A stretch of DNA of 64,000 bases, taken from positions 7,942,501-8,006,500 of the forward strand of contig OZ005698.1 of assembly GCA_963930775.1 (NCBI GenBank), read 5' to 3'. A model generated the notes under the pieces. It was not told the origin of the DNA, made no database searches, and was given only the letters and a program-made list of their open reading frames with translations. Position 1 is the stretch's first letter. Each line of letters starts with the position of its first letter. This document shows positions 54,801 through 64,000 of the stretch, piece after piece. The position numbers and the translations under genes are program-made. The DNA comes from Cliona cf. orientalis. Lineage: Eukaryota > Porifera > Demospongiae > Clionaida > Clionaidae.

Positions 54801-56393
54801 TATGCATCCACCTGTGTTGTATAGTCACCTTCGTTTGCTTGTACCCAGCTAAAGAACTACTGAGCCAAAATCTGTTGATGGTGATACCGTAGGTCGGATT
54901 TTAATTACGAGTATCTATTGATTGCGAATTGCGTTACATTTCGCAATTAATAGATTCGCAAACATAAACGTGCACATATACTACAGTATGGTATGGGTCG
55001 TCCATCGCAATTATTATTGGATTTGTAAATTGGCCTGACTTGACTAGAATGCAATTATAACCTTTCCTACGGTAGCTGTTAGCTCCAATAATACTACTTG
55101 CAGTACTGAAGCCATACAAATCAATTGCAAAGAATGGCGACAATGGCTAAAATCACTTACCACACAACCGCCACGTATAACTAAACTCGCAGGATGAATA
55201 TATAACTCCCATAAGGCGTACAACTGACTTGTTATTGACCTGCGAATAGCAGCTGAGGGAAAGTACCTTGTAGCTAGCTATGTACACATGCTATGGTTTA
55301 CACCTTATAGATTTCTTTTGTACTCGATCTCAACAGTTCAATGGCTTATATAAATCACTAAACTGTCTCGTCTCAATTCTCTCCCAGGAGCTGGCCATGC
55401 TTGGAGAAAAAGGAATTCCACTCACGCACATAATTACATTATTAACCAAATTATACCTTAAATATGTGGTCATACCACTGGCACTGCTAGGTGTACTATG
55501 GTTTCCTATGTAAGTACCCATGGGCACTCATACAATAACTCCTAATACTTCACTACCCTGGTGTATTTACAATGTGCCAAACTAAAATTGGTATAATAGG
55601 TGGAATCATTGCACAAGGCAGTTGCTGTTTCGTTTCGTGAAGCATTCATAATTGAATCGCTAGCAGAAATTCCTCGGGCGTTGGGAATACTGGACTGGGT
55701 GTACAACTTAATTCTATCAATCATAATTGTTTCCCATTTCCCGCCCGCATCCCTTCCACAATTTCCAGATTTTGTTCATTATAGTGTATTAGTATATCCG
55801 CTCTTATCTCGTTGTCTAACGGTAGCTTTGGCAAAGGTCGTCTGGCGCTCTAATACGTATAGTGATAATGAATAATGAATAATGAACAGCCCGCCCGCAT
55901 GCCCCAGGCTTTCTGATGAAAGGGGAAACAAGGAATCATATTGGAGTGGCCTAATAATGCCACACATAATAATATTGTTACTAATCAGCATAGAATTTAT
56001 TTTACACGCGTTTAATTTAATTCTTTCAATACCTTTAAATTTTTCATTATCATGATCGCTCGCTTCCTTCAAGTCGTCCGAGCTCGTGGTGGTGGCGGCG
56101 GCGGTAAAGAGTGGGTTCGTAGGAATGCGTTGCCTAGCCCTTATCATGGTGGCGTGAGGCTCTTGATTGGCGCTAACCAGCGCCTCCTCTAGCTTGCTCC
56201 AGCTAGGCTCCAGATCCTCACGCTGAACCCACCTGGACACCATGACCTCTCTACGCAAGCTGTTCCCGCCAGAAAGCCCGCGAATCTCCTGGATGGTCTG
56301 GTCTGAGAGGCCGAGGTGTAGTGCCACCTCCTCCCACTCATCGAGCGTCTCCAGAAGACGACAAACTTCGCTAATTGAAACGTTTTCAGACAT
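48655..56393 (-). CDS. Copy D: complete death domain-death domain-X-11 ankyrin gene, 902 residues
   Basis: Seventeen exons: 56033-56393, 54411-54452, 53201-53482, 52724-52786, 51972-52660, 51689-51796, 51529-51627, 51354-51458, 50872-50970, 50498-50602, 49987-50076, 49765-49863, 49537-49647, 49374-49472, 49202-49300, 48895-48975 and 48655-48831. Their lengths sum to 2709 nt (902 codons plus TAG), every junction has AG/GT and phases agree. Layout: DD1, linker, DD2, Pro-rich linker, X domain, eleven ankyrin repeats, tail. There is no signal peptide or membrane segment, so it should be cytosolic. Death domains recruit other death-fold proteins and ankyrin repeats bind partners; an immune or apoptotic signalling role is inferred, not shown. 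It is the only visibly complete and undamaged copy. Confidence 0.85.
48895..51796 (-). CDS. Copy D exons 6-16: eleven ankyrin repeats, one per exon
   Basis: Exon lengths are 108, 99, 105, 99, 105, 90, 99, 111, 99, 99 and 81 nt, all phase 0-0, so each exon is one repeat. Repeat hallmarks are TALVAAV-NGH, TPMYFAA, SPLYASC, TPLITAS and SSLHVAC helix starts, and hairpin ends such as ADVNYRNK and ANIELKNK. The first unit (ATKEERFLEL) is a divergent cap and the last (27 residues) a truncated cap. Confidence 0.85.
51972..52660 (-). CDS. Copy D exon 5: X domain, intact
   Basis: 689 nt, phase 1 to 0, after a TGCAG acceptor. It opens with VEMIRSNEEKIKALFSSLVL. Helical half, acidic spacer with DDSDEECDQPSP, then a half with VTWTVPQHIADV and SIDDVVIYDEKQM. 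The family is unnamed to me. Confidence 0.85.
52724..52786 (-). CDS. Copy D exon 4: Pro-rich linker
   Basis: 63 nt, phase 1-1, encoding EMLQVPSAIVQPPASPEKKQQ. Donor GTCAGT, kept in A, B, C and D; copy E uses GTAAGT. Present in all five copies. Confidence 0.75.
53201..53482 (-). CDS. Copy D exon 3: DD2 death domain
   Basis: 282 nt, phase 1-1. The acceptor is CTGCAG before GGAGGATGACTGG, which is the position that keeps phase with exon 2. Contains KWEQLSACLGL, DIDRIRES, WSEALSQWIKQNY and LPSWRSLLKAV. A 23-base G run lies in the intron 54 bp upstream (53537-53559). Confidence 0.85.
53537..53559. repeat. G homopolymer, 23 nt
   Basis: Uninterrupted G run in copy D intron 2. A second G run lies at 54570-54593. 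Comparable G or C runs occur in the same introns of A (about 2767 and 3184), B (30015) and E (63438-63462). Confidence 0.9.
54411..54452 (-). CDS. Copy D exon 2: 14-codon linker
   Basis: 42 nt, phase 1-1, encoding TEALLSTIDNKTL. Identical length in A (3014-3055), B, C (44478-44519) and E (63572-63613), with ACAG acceptors and GTAAG donors, which supports it as a real micro-exon. Confidence 0.75.
56033..56393 (-). CDS. Copy D exon 1: DD1 death domain
   Basis: ATG opening MSENVSISEVCRLLETLDEW; residues 5-80 match the death fold (WEEVALHLGLSDQTIQEI, LRREVMVSRW and W-KLEEALVSAN). A Ser/Thr tail follows. The donor is GTATTG. An in-frame GTG three codons upstream is not used as the start. Confidence 0.85.
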
Positions 56394-56424
56394 CTTTCTC
56401 ACCGTCTATTACCATTGTAGAGCA

Positions 56425-56530
56425 AGCCCCTAGTGTTCACAATGCGCGTGCTCAGTGTGGGTGTGGCGTGCGCTTACGTGAAAAGCCAGCCCCACCCCTT
56501 TGCTGAATAGAGCTAGAGGGAGGGGCTGGC
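56425..56530 (-). promoter_or_regulatory. Conserved GC-rich promoter block of copy D
   Basis: CACAATGCGCGTGCTCAG, GTGTGGCGTG, CAGCCCCACCCCTT and GGGAGGGGCTGGCT in the same order as B and C, 30-140 bp upstream of the ATG. No TATA box is seen. Confidence 0.5.
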
Positions 56531-56643
56531 TCGTCACTCTCTGACACTTTCAGAAAACAAAAATAATTTTTGTTTTCTGAAGGTGTCAGAGAGTGACATA
56601 ATTTTTGTTTTCTGAAAGTGTCAGAGAGTGACGAGCCAGCCCC
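56522..56643. repeat. Three alternating inverted copies of a 34-45 bp unit
   Basis: GTCACTCTCTGACACTTTCA with the following AGAAAACAAAAAT appears, then its inverse, then again in the inverse register up to GAGCCAGCCCC. The outer arms extend into the GGGGCTGG string of the promoter block. Confidence 0.8.
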
Positions 56644-56750
56644 TTATTAAATAACCCACGAAGATAAAGGCTGTGCTTCCAGTATCTTGACAAGAATTTC
56701 TTGTCAAGATACTGGAAGCACAGCCTTTATCTCCGTGGGTTATTTAATAA
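56644..56750. repeat. Near-perfect 107-bp palindrome
   Basis: 53-bp arms from TTATTAAATAACCCACG to CTTGACAAGAA pair with the following half with one mismatch and almost no loop. It directly follows the previous inverted array. It may be a foldback remnant; it would form a strong cruciform or hairpin RNA. Confidence 0.85.
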
Positions 56751-56898
56751 CTCCACCAGTTGGCAGCTGCAGAGTGAGCACCACACCTGTTCCATGTGTC
56801 TAGTGTCTCCATGAATCAAACGAGGAGCGGAGTGAAGGTCAACATTGTTCTACGTTATCTTTAAGGTCCCACCATTAATTTTAATGGAATAATAATAT

Positions 56899-57053
56899 GT
56901 TAGTGTGATGTTCGTGGCCATATATATGCATGGAGGTTCATGACAATAATTATTGCTTCATGGCTCCTTTGTGCATCTTTAATACATGGAGGTCGATATT
57001 AATTTTTCCTGCCTATTCTGTCGTGAACTTCGATCCATGAGCATCACACTAAC
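56899..57053. mobile_element. Small MITE, about 155 bp
   Basis: GTTAGTGTGATGTTCGTGG is mirrored by CCATGAGCATCACACTAAC. It lies between copies D and E. Nothing else is recognised from 56760 to 57411. Confidence 0.55.
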
Positions 57054-57411
57054 AAAAGTATAATTTCTTCTTTCTAACTCCTTCCTCTCTCCGCCTTCCA
57101 CCATTCCCCTGCCTCTTGACTATCAATCATTGATACCCAGGCCACATGCAGTGTCTATAGTAATTATAATTATTGCAATTATTAAATTTTGTGCCATCCA
57201 TCCCTGATAAAAGTGAGCTCGGATGTGTGGCTTTTTGCCGTGGCTTGTATGATAGTGACATGACAATATAAGCCACCCTTAATTAACTACGCTGAGGCAT
57301 GTGTCAATACTATCAATATCTACAATTAATTTTAATAATATTATATGATGTATAGCCTACATGTACACACTACTGTTGACAGGGCTGTTATAATAATTAA
57401 TTTTCTAGCTG

Positions 57412-60321
57412 CTACCTATGATCAGTTTCATCATAATATGAGTGTTCTGATTCAAGAGCTGGATGACTTTTTTGATGTTTAGTAGGAGTATCAGATAACT
57501 CCGGCCCATGCTCTAAGATATCCCTGAAAGTCTGTAAGCTTGTGACTGGGTCATGACGGCTAGTTGGCTGGAGAGCAGCTGGCACAAGATGACTTGGCTG
57601 TGGGACAAAACAGTAATGGCACCATAACAATGTTAGCTAGCTATAACACTGTACCTTGTAACTATACTGCTCCAATAGCTGACACACTGCTGCATGAGAA
57701 TGACTGCTAGCAAAATCATACGCCGTCAATCCATTCTAGAAACAAAACTTAATGTCAGTTGTGATTGTATAAGAACACGTAAACATCATCCGCCCTCCCT
57801 AGCCTCAACCCATGGGTGAGTCTTGATCACCATTATTATTTTTGACTTTTGAAGCTTCATGCCAATATTTACGGTGAGTTCACGTGTATAAACGTACATA
57901 ATTATTATAATTAACCTAAATTAATCTTGGGTTACCAAAAAAAACCAAGTACACATGGTATGTATACCTGATCCTGGGCATCAATTTGAGCCCCAGCTCT
58001 GACCAGCTCTGCCACTGTCGATGAATGACCTCTCCAGGCAGCAATCATTAGTCCTGTTCTGCCTTCCTGCATGTATATTGCATTAATATCATAAATGATG
58101 TATAATTATTAAATTTTTCAAGACAAAACCAACTTTATTCTTGAGTTCAATGTTTGTGTTGGATTGGATTAGTAATTTCACACTATCTGTGCTGCCACGG
58201 TTGCATGCAGCATGAAGAGCTGAGTTTCCATACTGTGGAGGAATACAAGAATGTGGCATAATAAGCAAATTAGAAAACAAAAAAATGGTTATCTAAAAAC
58301 CTGATTCTGATAATTAATGCTTGCCCCATGTTTAAATAGGAATCTTGCCACCTCGATGTGATTTCTATCAGAAGCAGCAATCAGTGGAGTAGCAGCACAC
58401 TCATCCTGTGATGAACATGATAATAGTGAAGATGTGAATAACACTGAGTATGCTGGGGATTCAGTGAACAATACACAGCAAAATAAACTGAGACTAGTAC
58501 TATTGAATAGTGCATTCATTACTCACATCAGTCGGCTGGTCGATGGCTGCATGATGATGAACCAGCAGCTGGACCATCTCAATATTGCCTTTAAGACAGG
58601 AGACATATAGGGGGGACTGCACTCCCTGTAGAGAGAGAGAGAACGGTGGAGTGTCACATACATGAGTCATACCTCCAAGAATGATGAAGCTGTCCACATG
58701 CTAGCCTTAGATGTGCTGTTCCACTGCATACATCTTTACATTACACAGTGCTGTACCTTGTTGATGTCCACCCCATGGGCCAGGAGCAGCTCCACTAGCC
58801 TCAGGTGGTTGTTCTTGGCAGCAAAGTACATTGGTGTGAACCCACCCTGCGAATATATATAATGCACAAAATAAAATAGTGTCATGTTGCTCTAAATTGA
58901 GCCCACTATTTCTACATGCATCAATGACACACACACTATGATGGCCATGTGCATAATAATAGAGAAGCCCCACCTTGCTCTAAACTGAGCACACCATTCT
59001 ACCATGTTGACCATGGACATGCAATGGTCTCACCTTACTAAGGTAGTTCAAATCAGCCCCGTGGTCGATGAGTAGAGCTGCTGGATCATAATGACCTTCC
59101 TGGCAGGCAGCAAACAGGGCTGTTTCTCCACGTTCATCCTGTATGAGTTGAGAATTGCTCAGTAATCATTAAACTATTGCCTAGTTTTTCAAGTAACCAT
59201 GTTGTTGCTGTTGGAGCTACAAATGTGTGATCAAAGATGATATTGTAGGCATCCTACTGTCAATGACTAACAATGACTATAGCAAGTACAAGCATCAATG
59301 TCTACTGTGTACATAGTGTTACTGTGTCTCACATCATTTGGCAGATCCACTGCAGCGTGGTGACAAAGGAGCAGAAGAACTATTTCAATATGTCCTTTAA
59401 AGCAGGCATAGCCAAGAACTGATGCTCCTTTCTGTAGCATGTGAAGGAGAGAGTTTTAGAGTGAGACACTAGTGGACAGTGATTGAATGTGAGCAGTGGG
59501 GAGAGCTAGGGAGCTAAACAACGACCACTCCCTCACTATGACATAAACTAGCTAGTGCTGGCAAAAGTTGTCCTCACAAGAAAACCAAATTAAAACACAG
59601 TACGTACAAAATTCGCCAGTCATCAATCAATGGAAATCTATGACTAGGGAAACAGAGAGAATTTTATTAGCATCAAAGGGGGGGACCACGACATATGCAT
59701 GTCTGCTATGAACAGCACATCAGCACATGCTGCATGTTTGTTACTCATACCTTGTACATCCCACTGGTTCACCATAATACCATGCCTTATCATTGGCCAC
59801 ATTATGCATACTTGTGTTACAAGGATCAACACTCTCACCTTATTTCTATAGTTCACATCTGCCCCATTCTTCACTAAAATCTCAGCAACATGGAGATGAC
59901 ATTTGTCCACCGCCGTCACCAAAGCTGTGTTCCCAAAGTCATCCTGTAAAAGACAATGAAAGATGGTAACTACAATGTAATTCTACCATAAATAATTTTC
60001 TATGATGGGTCTTAATTACTCTATAATTATTACAGTACATGTACTTCACCTTTGTTGCCATGTCAATATCAGCACGGTACTTGAGAAACAATTCAACCAA
60101 GTCTCGTCTCCCATCATAACTGATGTACCAGAGAGGATGGACACCATGCTAATATACAGAACAAGATATCAGATCATGTCAACACATAATAATTACCATG
60201 CAGTAGCACCTACTTTGTCATAGATATCAGGCTCCACCCACTCTGCTAAGAGAGATGAGAAATCACTGATGTCTGCAGTGCCGTCATAACAGAGCTCCAA
60301 AAATCTCTCCTCTTTAGCAGC
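57412..60321 (-). CDS. Copy E exons 6-17: eleven ankyrin repeats and tail, intact
   Basis: All twelve exons are open and phase 0-0. Typical segments are NTALVTAVD-CHLHVAEIL, GASVLGYACFKGHIEIVLLL, ERGETALFAAC and SALHAACNRGSTDSVKLL. The tail contains DPVTSLQTFRDILEHGPELS and ends YYDETDHR, nearly the same as in copy B. Confidence 0.75.
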
Positions 60322-60449
60322 CTGGGATATAAGAAATTGATATAGCCATGTAGAGTATTAATTAGCAAGTCCATCACATGATTTTGTTCATCTAGCATTT
60401 ACAATGCATCTTGATATAAATGGAATACAATTTTGTATTAACTTTATAC

Positions 60450-61138
60450 CATTTTTTTCTCATCGTAGATGATGACATCATCAATAGAGACGAGGACTAT
60501 TCCATGGCTTCGGAAGAACTTTGACCTTGGAAGGATGGCGTCAGCGATGTGTTGTGGCACTGTCCATGTCACCTCCAGGCTACCAGCTACTATCCTTTCA
60601 ATGACTGCCGTCAGAGAGGGAATCTCATACTCCTCAACAAAAGACTGCCACAGCTTCACAACGTAGTCTAATGAAACCTGCGATATCTTTCGCTCAAGTT
60701 GAAGCACCACCTTGATCTTCTTGCATTGCTTTGGGGTGAGCTTTGGAGAGGGTTCATCACATTCCTCATCAGAATAATCAGCAGACAAATTCTGGTACTC
60801 GATATAATCGATAAGCTTTGTTGTGAGGTAGAATCCAGAGAGACGGGCCTTGTACGCTTTCATTAGGCTCCCCACTTCTTGGTTATTTGGTAGAAACTGG
60901 TTGACCAGTCGCTCCAAAGGGCTAAAATGATGATAATTCCACAGATCACTGAGAGTGACAGCAGCACATAATTTCTTCACATCGGATGTTTCAGGAAAAT
61001 CGCACTTGAAGAAGGTGATCAGAAAGTCCCTCAAGGAGCTGGTATCACTCTGAGACTGGAGAGCTGACTGGACTTTGAGTACAAGAGAGGAAAAAATTGC
61101 TTTTATCTCTTCCATATTACAGCGAATCATTTCTACAC
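60450..61138 (-). CDS. Copy E exon 5: X domain, intact
   Basis: 689 nt, phase 1 to 0, open. Starts VEMIRCNMEEIKAIFSSLVL. Differences from D include KFFRSHGIVLVSIDDVIIYD and an acidic spacer ADYSDEECDEPSP. Confidence 0.8.
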
Positions 61139-61452
61139 CTGCACAGTTGCAACATCACTTCATACGCTTATGAATACTGTAACATTGTATATTACACACA
61201 GACAGACAGAATGACTACCGTAACCCTCGCACATGCGCCGAGGGTTAAAAATTAGGGGTACTACATTTTAGAAGAAATATATAAACTTACTTTTTTGTCT
61301 CTTCTCAGGGCTGGCTGGTGATTGGACAATAGCAGAAGGTACTTGGAGCATCTCTGACAGAATAAACAATGACAATATTATTATACTAGCTATTGCTTAA
61401 TCCAGTCATTTATGCTATCAGTTTACATCATATTAATTATGTGAAGTTGTAC

Positions 61453-62404
61453 CTAATGAATGTTTAGCAGCCAGCTTCTTGCAGAGATGTCTGTCCACCG
61501 TAGCCACTGCTTTTAGTAGAGACCTCCACGACGGTAAACCAAATCGCTGAGTGCTCAGGTGCATTAAGGCACGGGTGGACCATAAAAAGTGTCAATATAT
61601 AATAACTTTGTAATAAATTTATATCTAGCTTTCAAACTTAAAAATTAGTAATAACTCATGGTCCTTAATTCCCACGCTGACATTCATGGTCACATGACCA
61701 TGTACGACCTCGTTAGGGCTAAAAATAGATTTGAAACTTCAAGGCAAAAAAACCATTTATAGTAGCAGAACTGAATATCTAATATCTTGTGCATCTGTTA
61801 AGTCTTAATTAGTACTAATTAAATCCTGCTGCGCATAATTAAATTATGCATAATTAATGAGTTACAGTTAAAAATAGATTTTCGGGTGGTGTGCATTAAT
61901 TAGAAATTTGTAATAACTTCTTAATTAAACATAATTTAATTATGCGCAGCTGGATTTAATTAATAGGCAATAAGAAGATTATTGTGTCAAAGTTTCAACT
62001 TCCTACCTGTTTGGGAACAAATGGTTTTTTTGCAAAATATTTCAAGTATGATTGTGCAGCTGCAGAAGGTCATGTGACCACCAAAGTGGGTGTGGTCATT
62101 TAGGTCCATGAGATGTTTGTAAGTACCAAATTAGAAACATAAAGATGCAATTACTCCTAAAATATTCCATTTTTTATTTTCAATACATTATAATGCATAG
62201 ACTTGCCTTGATCACCCTGAGTGGAGTAATTCTGCTTAATCCACTGGTTGAGGGCCTCACTCCAGCATCCAGCAATGTCCCTGGGACGGCTTTCCCTTAT
62301 CCTATCAATGTCGGCTTTAGCAAGACCAAGACAGGCACTGAGCTGCTCCCACTTGGCAGCTAGTGAGCCACACTCAACAGATACAACATTCCAGTCATCC
62401 TCCG
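61453..62404 (-). pseudogene. Copy E exon 3: DD2 split by a 663-bp insertion
   Basis: The two exon parts (62224-62404, 181 nt, and 61453-61553, 101 nt) sum to 282 nt, exactly the exon length in the other copies. The break falls between IKQNYST and QRFGLPSW. The 3' part is preserved beyond the insertion. Confidence 0.8.
61554..62216. mobile_element. Insertion in copy E DD2 exon, 663 bp
   Basis: Flanked by CTGAGTG on both sides (61547-61553 and 62217-62223), a 7-bp duplication. The left end CTCAGGTGCATTAAGGCA and the inverse of the right end, CAGGGTGATCAAGGCAAG, are imperfectly similar. AT-rich interior with inverted AATTAAATTATG strings and paired GTCACATGACC-like sites. No ORF of note; superfamily unknown. 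Confidence 0.7.
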
Positions 62405-63843
62405 CTGTAGGGGGGAGGGGGTCTGTACACACATGCAGGGGTTATTTTTGCTAAAGAGGGGGTAATGTGTAGTCAGAGGGAGGGAACCCCATATACATGT
62501 GTATATTGATTACACATGGATTGTGGATGACATATATACCCGTAATCGCTGAAATAGATTGTAGAAAGCCTATTGTTTTACTCACATGTTGTACAGCCTT
62601 TGTAGCCAGTAATTTGCTACATAATATTGTGCTATTTCTGGCTAAAAAGCATACTTGCCTGCAAACTGTTGCCATTTCATGTCCATCTAGAGCTCTTTGT
62701 CTCACATTATTTACAAAGTTAGGTAGACACAGACCTAGTCTAACTGTATGCTCAGCTACACTTGTATACGGCTCTACTATCAGTAGTGTAGTAGAAAACA
62801 TGGCTATTTGAAGGTGCAACATACAACAAATTACGTAAGTGTGGTTTTCCGTCCCGTCCCATTCCATTTAAACAGAAACGTGTGCCCATTCCATTCAACA
62901 GAAAAGGGAATTAAACAGGAGGCGGAGCAGGCGACAAATGGTGCGACAGACTAGGCGAACCGTAGCTAGCTCAAACTACACGCCAGAGGAGTCCAAGAAA
63001 GCCAAAAGGAATACTACTTCAGTCGATCTGCTAGTTGTAGAGGTGATTTAAATCGATCAGTGATCTGAGGTCGATTGATCAACGATAGCAAAAAACCACT
63101 TGCAGTCGAGCAGTGATTGCAAAATACACTCGAATCAGAAGAGCGGCAATAGCACAGTATCCCAGCGAAATTTAGAAGACTGTGGCAGTGTAAAAGCGTC
63201 GATTCTAGGTCCACGAGTGAACGAACTAGCTCTGGTTCTTGACACGTTGGTAAGAATGTGTTAATTGGATCACTTGCGCGTGCAAAACGGGAATTGAATG
63301 GCGAACAGTACAGGACGTATTCCGTTTAGACGAACGGAAACGTCATCGTTTTTATGCCTCCTACTGTATCATGACATTGTTTATGGCAGTAAAAGCAATT
63401 CCTAAATCAATTCCATGGATGAATGAAAGCTCCCCCACCCCCCCCCCCCCCCCCCCCCCCCCAAATAAACCCTGCATGTGTGTATGTATACTCATGGAAG
63501 GGATGAGAGAGGGAAGATGAATTAGCATTTAAATGTACGGCAATCTTAATAATATGCCATCTTGGTCTTACTAAGAGTCTTGTTGTCAACGGTGGAGAGA
63601 AGTGCTTCAGTTTCTGTATGTGGAATAAGAACAGTTAAACTGATCAGGCATCCTGTGTGGATGCATGTTTACTACACTGACCTCAAGAATTTAATCTAAA
63701 TACAGTTCCCGCAACCCCCCCCCCCCCCCCCCAAAAACAAACTATGAATGTAGTTTTCCTGGCCTAATTATGTCAATCATGTAGGGCCCAACTACATAAA
63801 ATTATTATTAATCAGTACAGAAATTTTAGACGCGTTTCCTTAC

Positions 63844-64000
63844 CTTTTTCACTGTCATGATCATTCAATTCCTTCAGGTCATCAGAGCTTGTGGTGGCGG
63901 TGGCGATAATCGCAGGGTTCGTAGGAGTGTGTTGCCTAGCCCTTATCATGGTGGCGTGAGGCTCTTGATTGGCGCTAACCAGCGCCTCTTCTAGCTTGCT
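63844..64000 (-). CDS. Copy E exon 1, partial: end of DD1 and linker
   Basis: The minus strand reads SKLEEALVSANQEPHATMIR, then a Thr/Ser linker and DHDSEK before GTAAGG. The rest of DD1 and the start lie beyond the right edge. It shows that copy E keeps DD1, unlike B and C. Confidence 0.8.

Larger units (their letters stand above)
57412..64000 (-). pseudogene. Copy E: death domain-X-ankyrin gene with interrupted DD2, 5' end off window
   Basis: Exons: 63844 to the edge (DD1, partial), 63572-63613, DD2 split as 62224-62404 and 61453-61553, 61291-61353, 60450-61138 (X), then ankyrin exons 60214-60321, 60050-60148, 59839-59943, 59333-59431, 59034-59138, 58757-58846, 58527-58625, 58301-58405, 58134-58232, 57968-58066 and 57655-57735, and tail 57412-57597 (TAG). 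All keep copy D lengths and frames apart from DD2. A 663-bp insertion brings a stop soon after IKQNYST. Because exons 2 and 4 are both phase 1, skipping exon 3 would give an in-frame product without DD2, so loss of function is not certain. Confidence 0.65.

Noticed and set aside
55280-55513. Plus-strand ORF in copy D intron 1 ending at a strong GTAAGT donor
   Set aside because: The homologous segments in copies B and C do not keep the frame on either strand; treated as a conserved non-coding block.

Overview
This window looks like nuclear DNA of an early-branching animal, most likely a demosponge such as Amphimedon. That is an inference from intron-rich death-domain/ankyrin genes, AT-rich introns with GT-AG boundaries, and many short terminal-inverted-repeat elements; no species marker is present. 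All host genes I can support are on the minus strand.

The core of the window is a tandem family of five related multi-exon genes, called A to E from left to right. From the 5' end the ancestral layout is: exon 1, death domain DD1 with an acidic Ser/Thr tail; exon 2, a 14-residue linker; exon 3, death domain DD2; exon 4, a Pro-rich linker; exon 5, an unnamed domain of about 229 residues (here X); exons 6-16, eleven ankyrin repeats, one per exon; exon 17, a hydrophilic tail. Copy D (48655-56393) is complete: 17 exons whose lengths sum to 2709 nt, giving 902 residues plus a stop. Copy A (180-7094) is intact through exon 8 and runs off the left edge. Copy B (15774-31853) is a pseudogene: DD1 and the start codon are lost, X has a 4-nt frameshift, and a Ty3/gypsy element sits in an intron. 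Copy C (40131-45833) has an in-frame loss of DD1, a stop in DD2, and no exons 9-17. Copy E (57412 to the right edge) has DD2 split by a 663-bp insertion.

Between B and C lies a different minus-strand gene, F (33161-38351): two ankyrin repeats, a ZU5-like region, a SAM-like domain and a C-terminal death domain. It begins in the reading phase in which copy C ends, so C and F could form one chimeric transcription unit.

The rest is mobile and repetitive DNA. There is a young Ty3/gypsy retrotransposon (16256-22087) with apparently identical 131-bp LTRs, a 4-bp target duplication and one frameshift in pol. There is a truncated Penelope-like fragment (30205-30628), a TTAA-flanked element (10831-12259), several foldback elements, a Tigger/pogo-like element (47744-48287), Harbinger-like and 9-bp-TSD MITEs, and a 1134-bp tandem duplication (13463-15737). 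Fragments of an unidentified upstream exon occur in the blocks 5' of A and B and mark the duplicated unit.

Death domains plus ankyrin repeats suggest intracellular signalling or innate-immune adaptor or receptor proteins evolving by tandem duplication, decay and domain exchange. This is inferred from domain content only.
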